Below are positions 5,301-9,374 of a stretch of 9,374 nt of DNA, in pieces. The notes under the pieces were generated by a model. The model made no database searches, was not told the origin of the DNA, and saw nothing but the letters and a program-made list of their open reading frames with translations. A program made the position numbers and the translations under genes. The stretch comes from an uncultured Vogesella sp. (GTDB lineage Bacteria; Pseudomonadota; Gammaproteobacteria; Burkholderiales; Chromobacteriaceae), in assembly GCA_946479405.1 (NCBI GenBank), contig CAMLGD010000129.1, forward strand, positions 1-9,374, given 5' to 3'. Position 1 is the stretch's first letter, and every line of letters starts with the position of its first letter.

Positions 5301-6070
5301 AATTTGCGGCCAACCTGAGTCTGCTGTTTACCGAACTGCCGCTGCCGCAGCGTTTTGTGGCCGCTGCCGCTGCGGGCTTTGCAGCGGTGGAAATCCAGTT
5401 TCCCTATGACTATCCGGCTGATGTGCTGGCAGCGGCGGCACGGGCGGCCGGGGTGCAGGTGATACTCATCAACGTGCCCGCCGGCGATTTGATGCAGGGC
5501 GGGGCGGGGTTGGCCGGCCATCCGGCGCGGATGGCCGAGTTTGCTGCCGCCTTGCCTGTTTCGTTGGCCTACGCCCAGGCGCTGGGCGCCCGCATGGTCA
5601 ATGTGTTGCCGGGGCGGCTGCCTGACGGCGTGTCGCGCGCGCAAGCGCTGACGGTACTGGCGGGCAACCTGGTGCGTGCTGCGGACTACTTCCGCCCGTT
5701 TGGCATCCGGGTATTGTGCGAACCGATCAACGATCTGGATATGCCGGGCTTTCTGCTGCGGACTGCCGATGAATTGGCGACGCTGCTGCTGGATGGTAAT
5801 TGTTGTGACATTGGCATGCAGATTGACCTGTATCACATGGCACGCATGCAGCAGGATATTCCGGCGCTGTTGCGCCGCTATCTGCCGGCTATCGCACATA
5901 TCCAGTTTGCCGATGCGCCGGGCAGGGGTGAGCCGGGCAGCGGCACACTGCCGCTGGCACAATACTTTGCTTTGCTGGATGAACTGGGCTACACCGGCTG
6001 GTGCGCTGCAGAATATCGGCCCACGGCACGCACGCAGGACACGCTGCATTGGTTGTCGGCGCTTGCTTGA
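5294..6070 (+). CDS. hyi: Hydroxypyruvate isomerase
   Basis: A 258-residue single-domain TIM barrel, the exact size of the Hyi family. It isomerises hydroxypyruvate and tartronate semialdehyde, linking glyoxylate or serine-derived carbon to glycerate. The N-terminus AANLSLLFTELPL and VEIQFPYDY (32-40) are family hallmarks. E143 (in CEPIND) and E240 (in AAEYRP) fall at the positions of the two catalytic glutamates of Escherichia coli Hyi. D178/H181 (QIDLYHM) and Q204 (HIQFADAPGRGEPG) form the rest of the metal and substrate site. The ATG lies inside the preceding gene's 3' end (ATGCTGA overlap), so the two are co-transcribed. Relatives of the OtnI type isomerise 2-oxo-tetronates; the absence of OtnK and OtnC neighbours favours the hydroxypyruvate role. 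Arg is often CGG here, unlike acnB and the helicase gene, suggesting lower expression. Confidence 0.9.
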   Translation: MLKFAANLSLLFTELPLPQRFVAAAAAGFAAVEIQFPYDYPADVLAAAARAAGVQVILINVPAGDLMQGGAGLAGHPARMAEFAAALPVSLAYAQALGARMVNVLPGRLPDGVSRAQALTVLAGNLVRAADYFRPFGIRVLCEPINDLDMPGFLLRTADELATLLLDGNCCDIGMQIDLYHMARMQQDIPALLRRYLPAIAHIQFADAPGRGEPGSGTLPLAQYFALLDELGYTGWCAAEYRPTARTQDTLHWLSALA

Positions 6071-6141
6071 TGTTTTTTTGCATGCAATCCTGCCCGATGC
6101 TGAAAAATCAGGGGCTTGTCGCTGCTTGTCATGAAAATCTC

Positions 6142-6170
6142 TTGCAATAAAAAAATATTTTCGTTATAGT
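6142..6170 (+). promoter_or_regulatory. Sigma-70 promoter of the DEAD-box helicase gene
   Basis: TTGCAA (6142-6147), a 17-base A/T-rich spacer and TATAGT (6165-6170). Both hexamers match consensus well and the region is the most AT-rich in the window. The start point would be near 6177, giving a 5' untranslated leader of about 195 nt. Confidence 0.75.
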
Positions 6171-6188
6171 GCGGCCTCTTCGAAATTA

Positions 6189-6216
6189 GCCGGCGGATTC
6201 AACCCGCGCCGCCGGC
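6189..6216 (+). other. GC-rich hairpin near the 5' end of the helicase leader
   Basis: GCCGGCGG (6189-6196) and CCGCCGGC (6209-6216) are perfectly complementary across a 12-base loop. It lies about 12 nt into the predicted transcript. No T-run follows, so it is not a terminator. It may stabilise the mRNA or be a target of the helicase itself. Confidence 0.5.
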
Positions 6217-6339
6217 CTCTGATATTTCATCGCCTCTGACGCCTTTTGGCCTGTTGCCGCCATGTCCTCTTTTCAGGACCGCTGTTTGCCGCTTGTCAGG
6301 TTGGTTCGATGACCTGTTACCCCTCAAGCGGGCTTACAC

Positions 6340-6356
6340 CCAGCCTACCCGGCTGG
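6340..6356 (+). other. Small hairpin next to the helicase ribosome-binding site
   Basis: CCAGCC (6340-6345) pairs with GGCTGG (6351-6356) over a 5-base loop. The AAAGGA Shine-Dalgarno (6361-6366) starts four bases after it, close enough to affect ribosome loading at the ATG at 6372. Confidence 0.4.
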
Positions 6357-6371
6357 ACTGAAAGGATAGAC

Positions 6372-7694
<1,323 letters not shown>

Positions 7695-7707
7695 GCACTC
7701 GTAGAGT

Positions 7708-7735
7708 AAAAACCCCGCCACGGCGGGGTTTTTTT
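7708..7735 (+). terminator. Intrinsic terminator of the helicase gene
   Basis: CCCCGC (7713-7718), loop CACG, GCGGGG (7723-7728), flanked by five A and seven T residues that can extend the stem. It lies 13 bases after the stop codon. The flanking A-run would also let it work on the minus strand. Confidence 0.9.
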
Positions 7736-7739
7736 ATTG

Positions 7740-7767
7740 CTGCGGCCAACCCCCACGTTGGCCGCAG
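7740..7767 (+). repeat. Perfect 11-bp inverted repeat behind the terminator
   Basis: Arms 7740-7750 (CTGCGGCCAAC) and 7757-7767 pair perfectly around a 6-base C-rich loop. No T-run follows on either strand. It begins five bases after the terminator T-tract and is followed by another hairpin, GCCAGT-CGGC-ACTGGC (7772-7787). The pair lies in the probable 5' leader or promoter region of the TPR gene. Confidence 0.55.
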
Positions 7768-7827
7768 GGTTGCCAGTCGGCACTGGCGGGAGCAAGCTTT
7801 GGCCAGATCAAGACCGAGGCAGATGCG

Positions 7828-8166
7828 ATGAACATGCTGGACAACCTGTTGAAGCTGCTGGATGGCCCGCGTGATGGTGCCATGTTGCGCTTTGGTATCG
7901 CCAACGAATACGCCAAGACAGAGGACTGGGGGCAAGCAGCCAACTATGCGCGTCAGGCGCTGGAAAAACAGCACGACTTTTCCGCCGCGTGGAAGCTGCT
8001 AGGCAAGGCGCTGCTGAATGCCGGCGATGCCGATGCCGCACTGGCGGCTTACCACGCCGGCATCGCCATCGCCGAGGGCAAGGGCGATATCCAGGCCGCC
8101 AAGGAGATGAAGGTATTTGCGCGGCGTATCGAGAAGGCACAGGGTGGCGCTGCTAGCGGCGGTTGA
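7828..8166 (+). CDS. Small tetratricopeptide-repeat protein
   Basis: A 112-residue soluble, all-helical protein with about two TPR units (roughly residues 18-50 and 52-85). The TPR pattern shows in ANEYAKTEDWGQAANYARQA, AAWKLLGKALLNAGDADAAL and AAYHAGIAIAEGKGD, ending in a charged helix (KEMKVFARRIEKA). TPRs bind partner proteins, and no enzymatic motif is present. Short stand-alone TPR proteins with the same FSAAWKLLGKAL and KEM.VFARR features are known to me from other proteobacteria, with no assigned function. The ATG at 7828 follows GAGG (7816-7819) at an eight-base spacing. It lies downstream of the helicase terminator, so it probably has its own promoter, which I could not locate. No signal peptide. 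Confidence 0.88.
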   Translation: MNMLDNLLKLLDGPRDGAMLRFGIANEYAKTEDWGQAANYARQALEKQHDFSAAWKLLGKALLNAGDADAALAAYHAGIAIAEGKGDIQAAKEMKVFARRIEKAQGGAASGG

Positions 8167-8375
8167 TGCCTGTACCACCACCCCGGCATGTCGAGCATGC
8201 CGGCAAGCTGCGGAGACGGCTACAGCTTAAGCGCTAGGATGGCTGGCTGTGACTGGGTCACTGCGGAGCGATAATATTCGGGTAGTGAATGCGGCCAACA
8301 TAAGACCCGGTGCGGGGTAGCTGGCGGCCTTGCTGATTGGCAGGGAAGGCCCGCCCACTGGCATGGCCTTTTTGA
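8167..8375. other. Intergenic region with stem-loops between converging genes
   Basis: No gene seen. A perfect 8-bp stem (CCGGCATG/CATGCCGG, 8183-8190 and 8196-8203, loop TCGAG) follows the TPR stop, then AAGCTG/CAGCTT (8205-8210 and 8223-8228) and GTGAC-TGG-GTCAC (8249-8261). None has a T-run. The only terminator-like structure is at 8346-8373. Confidence 0.5.
8346..8373 (+). terminator. Probable intrinsic terminator for the TPR gene
   Basis: AAGGCC (8346-8351) pairs with GGCCTT (8365-8370), with an inner GCC-CACT-GGC stem, and ends in five T residues (8369-8373). It lies 180 bp after the TPR stop and two bases from the stop codon of the opposing VWA gene, so on the minus strand the same hairpin could weakly serve that gene. 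Confidence 0.55.
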
Positions 8376-9374
8376 TCAGGTACCGCTGCGTTTCAGTGCT
8401 TTCATCGCCGCTGTCAGTCCCTCCAGCGTCAGTGGAAACATGCGTTCGCCCAACAGCTCGCGCACCATCTGCACGGATTGCGTGTACTGCCACGATTGCT
8501 CCGGTAGCGGGTTCAACCACACCGCATGACGGAATTGCGCCAGCAGGCGGCGCAGCCACACTTCGCCCGGCTCGTCGTTCATGTGCTCCACGCTGCCGCC
8601 CTTGAGTACGATTTCGTACGGGCTCATGCTGGCATCGCCGACAAAGATCAGTTTGTAGTCCTGGCCGAAGGTATGGATCACATCCCAGGTGGGGGTTTTC
8701 TGGTTGAAGCGGCGGGCGTTGTCCTGCCACAGGCTTTCGTACACGCAGTTGTGAAAGTAGTAGTACGCCAGATGCTTGAACTCGGTCTTGACCGCCGAGA
8801 ACAGCTCCTCACAGGCGCGGATGTGGTCATCCATCGAGCCGCCAACATCGAACAACACCAGCACCTTCACCGCGTTATGCAGCTCCGGCGCCATCTGTAC
8901 ATCCAGCAGGCCACCATTTTTTGCCGTGGCGGCAATAGTGGCTGGCAGATCCAGGGTTTCGGCGGCACCGGCGCGGGCGAATTCGCGCAGGCGGCGTAGC
9001 GCCACCTTGATATTGCGAGTGCCCAGTTCGACTGAGTCATCGAAATTGCGGAATTCACGCTGGTCCCACACTTTTACCGCGCGGCGGTGGCGCGACTCCT
9101 GCTGGCCGATACGCACACCCTCCGGGTTGTAACCATAGGCGCCGAACGGGCTGGTGCCGCCGGTGCCTATCCACTTGTTGCCGCCCTGGTGGCGTTCCTT
9201 TTGTTCTTCCAGCCGCTGGCGCAGGGTTTCCATCAGCTTGTCCCAGCCCATGGCGGCGATCTGCTGCTTTTCTTCCTCGCTAAGGTATTTCTCCACCTGC
9301 TTGCGCAGCCACTCTTCCTGAATGGCGGTCTGCAGGTCGTCCAGCGCCATTTCGATGCCGTGGACGTAGTGGGC
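8376..9374 (-). CDS. CoxE-like VWA-domain protein (5' end beyond the right edge)
   Basis: This belongs to the cytosolic VWA/CoxE family that usually works with a MoxR-type AAA+ ATPase as a metal-cofactor or complex-assembly chaperone. At least 332 residues are visible. The frame stays open from the Met at 9350 to the window edge, reading AHYVHGIE, which matches the FGAYFHGIE-like segment that precedes this region in relatives of about 390-400 residues. So roughly 60 N-terminal residues are missing and the 9350 Met is internal. Numbered from that Met, KERHQGGNKWIGTGGTSPFG (51-70) and SRHRRAVKVWDQREF (86-100) are family hallmarks. The VWA domain begins near 160 with MIDAS-like DVGGS (168-172) and has GDASMSPYE (238-246). 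The first MIDAS Ser is Gly, as I recall for this family. The AAA+ partner is not in the window and may lie to the right. Confidence 0.9.
   Translation of the reverse strand, partial: AHYVHGIEMALDDLQTAIQEEWLRKQVEKYLSEEEKQQIAAMGWDKLMETLRQRLEEQKERHQGGNKWIGTGGTSPFGAYGYNPEGVRIGQQESRHRRAVKVWDQREFRNFDDSVELGTRNIKVALRRLREFARAGAAETLDLPATIAATAKNGGLLDVQMAPELHNAVKVLVLFDVGGSMDDHIRACEELFSAVKTEFKHLAYYYFHNCVYESLWQDNARRFNQKTPTWDVIHTFGQDYKLIFVGDASMSPYEIVLKGGSVEHMNDEPGEVWLRRLLAQFRHAVWLNPLPEQSWQYTQSVQMVRELLGERMFPLTLEGLTAAMKALKRSGT

Larger units (their letters stand above)
6071..6371. other. 301-bp non-coding region: helicase promoter and long leader
   Basis: It starts with an eight-base T-rich stretch right after the isomerase stop; no good hairpin precedes it, so I do not call a terminator. 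A perfect 10-bp palindrome TTGCATGCAA follows (6078-6087), then an AT-rich tract, the promoter at 6142-6170, a GC-rich hairpin at 6189-6216 and a small hairpin at 6340-6356 beside the helicase ribosome-binding site. No protein gene is supported; an in-frame extension of the helicase to 6246 lacks a ribosome-binding site and family similarity. Confidence 0.6.

Noticed and set aside
4940..6049. A 369-codon minus-strand open frame across the reductase and isomerase genes
   Set aside because: It crosses two genes with complete catalytic motifs on the other strand and has no recognisable domain or ribosome-binding site.
6071..6090. Terminator for the isomerase gene at the T-run after its stop
   Set aside because: No stable stem precedes the T-run; the palindrome TTGCATGCAA lies after it, with too little room to form a hairpin loop.
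6246..6371. A 42-residue upstream extension or a leader peptide of the helicase
   Set aside because: No ribosome-binding site at 6246 or at the in-frame ATG at 6309, and the family begins at the Met at 6372.

Overview
The window is an ordinary-looking stretch of GC-rich chromosome that best fits a betaproteobacterium, probably a Neisseriales/Chromobacteriaceae member (Chromobacterium, Vogesella, Aquitalea or similar). That placement is inferred from the protein flavour (AcnB-type aconitase, a GcvA-like LysR regulator, an RhlE-type helicase, a CoxE-type VWA protein) and the base composition. No rRNA or other decisive marker gene is present. I see no insertion sequence, prophage gene, CRISPR array, tRNA or rRNA.

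Layout from left to right: (1) the 5' half of acnB (aconitase B) on the minus strand, running off the left edge. (2) A divergent LysR-type regulator that shares a 177-bp intergenic region with acnB; a perfect 7-7-7 palindrome abuts its start codon. (3) A 264-residue protein made of two CheY-like receiver domains, the first of which has lost its phosphoacceptor Asp. (4) A convergent minus-strand gene of unknown function that overlaps its neighbour's 3' end by 17 bp. (5) A 301-bp non-coding stretch with a candidate promoter, several small hairpins and a strong intrinsic terminator with no gene ahead of it, then a two-gene overlapping operon: a tartronate-semialdehyde reductase/3-hydroxyisobutyrate dehydrogenase-family enzyme and a hydroxypyruvate isomerase. 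(6) A second 301-bp non-coding stretch holding a good sigma-70 promoter and a roughly 195-nt structured leader for a DEAD-box RNA helicase with an RGG-type tail, closed by an intrinsic terminator. (7) A small TPR protein preceded by two more hairpins. (8) A minus-strand CoxE-like VWA-domain protein whose reading frame continues past the right edge, so its true start lies outside the window.

Functionally, the acnB/lysR pair suggests a locally controlled TCA-cycle gene. The reductase/isomerase pair can link hydroxypyruvate, tartronate semialdehyde and glycerate, as in glyoxylate assimilation. The helicase looks like a highly expressed RNA-remodelling enzyme with post-transcriptional control in its leader. 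The two-receiver protein looks like a signalling adaptor with one active and one silent receiver.

The least explained elements are the orphan terminator-bearing leader or sRNA candidate at about 4193-4344, the pseudo-receiver, the palindrome with possible leaderless start of the LysR gene, and the unrecognised gene at 3260-4117. Nothing here is a clear-cut new defence or mobile system.
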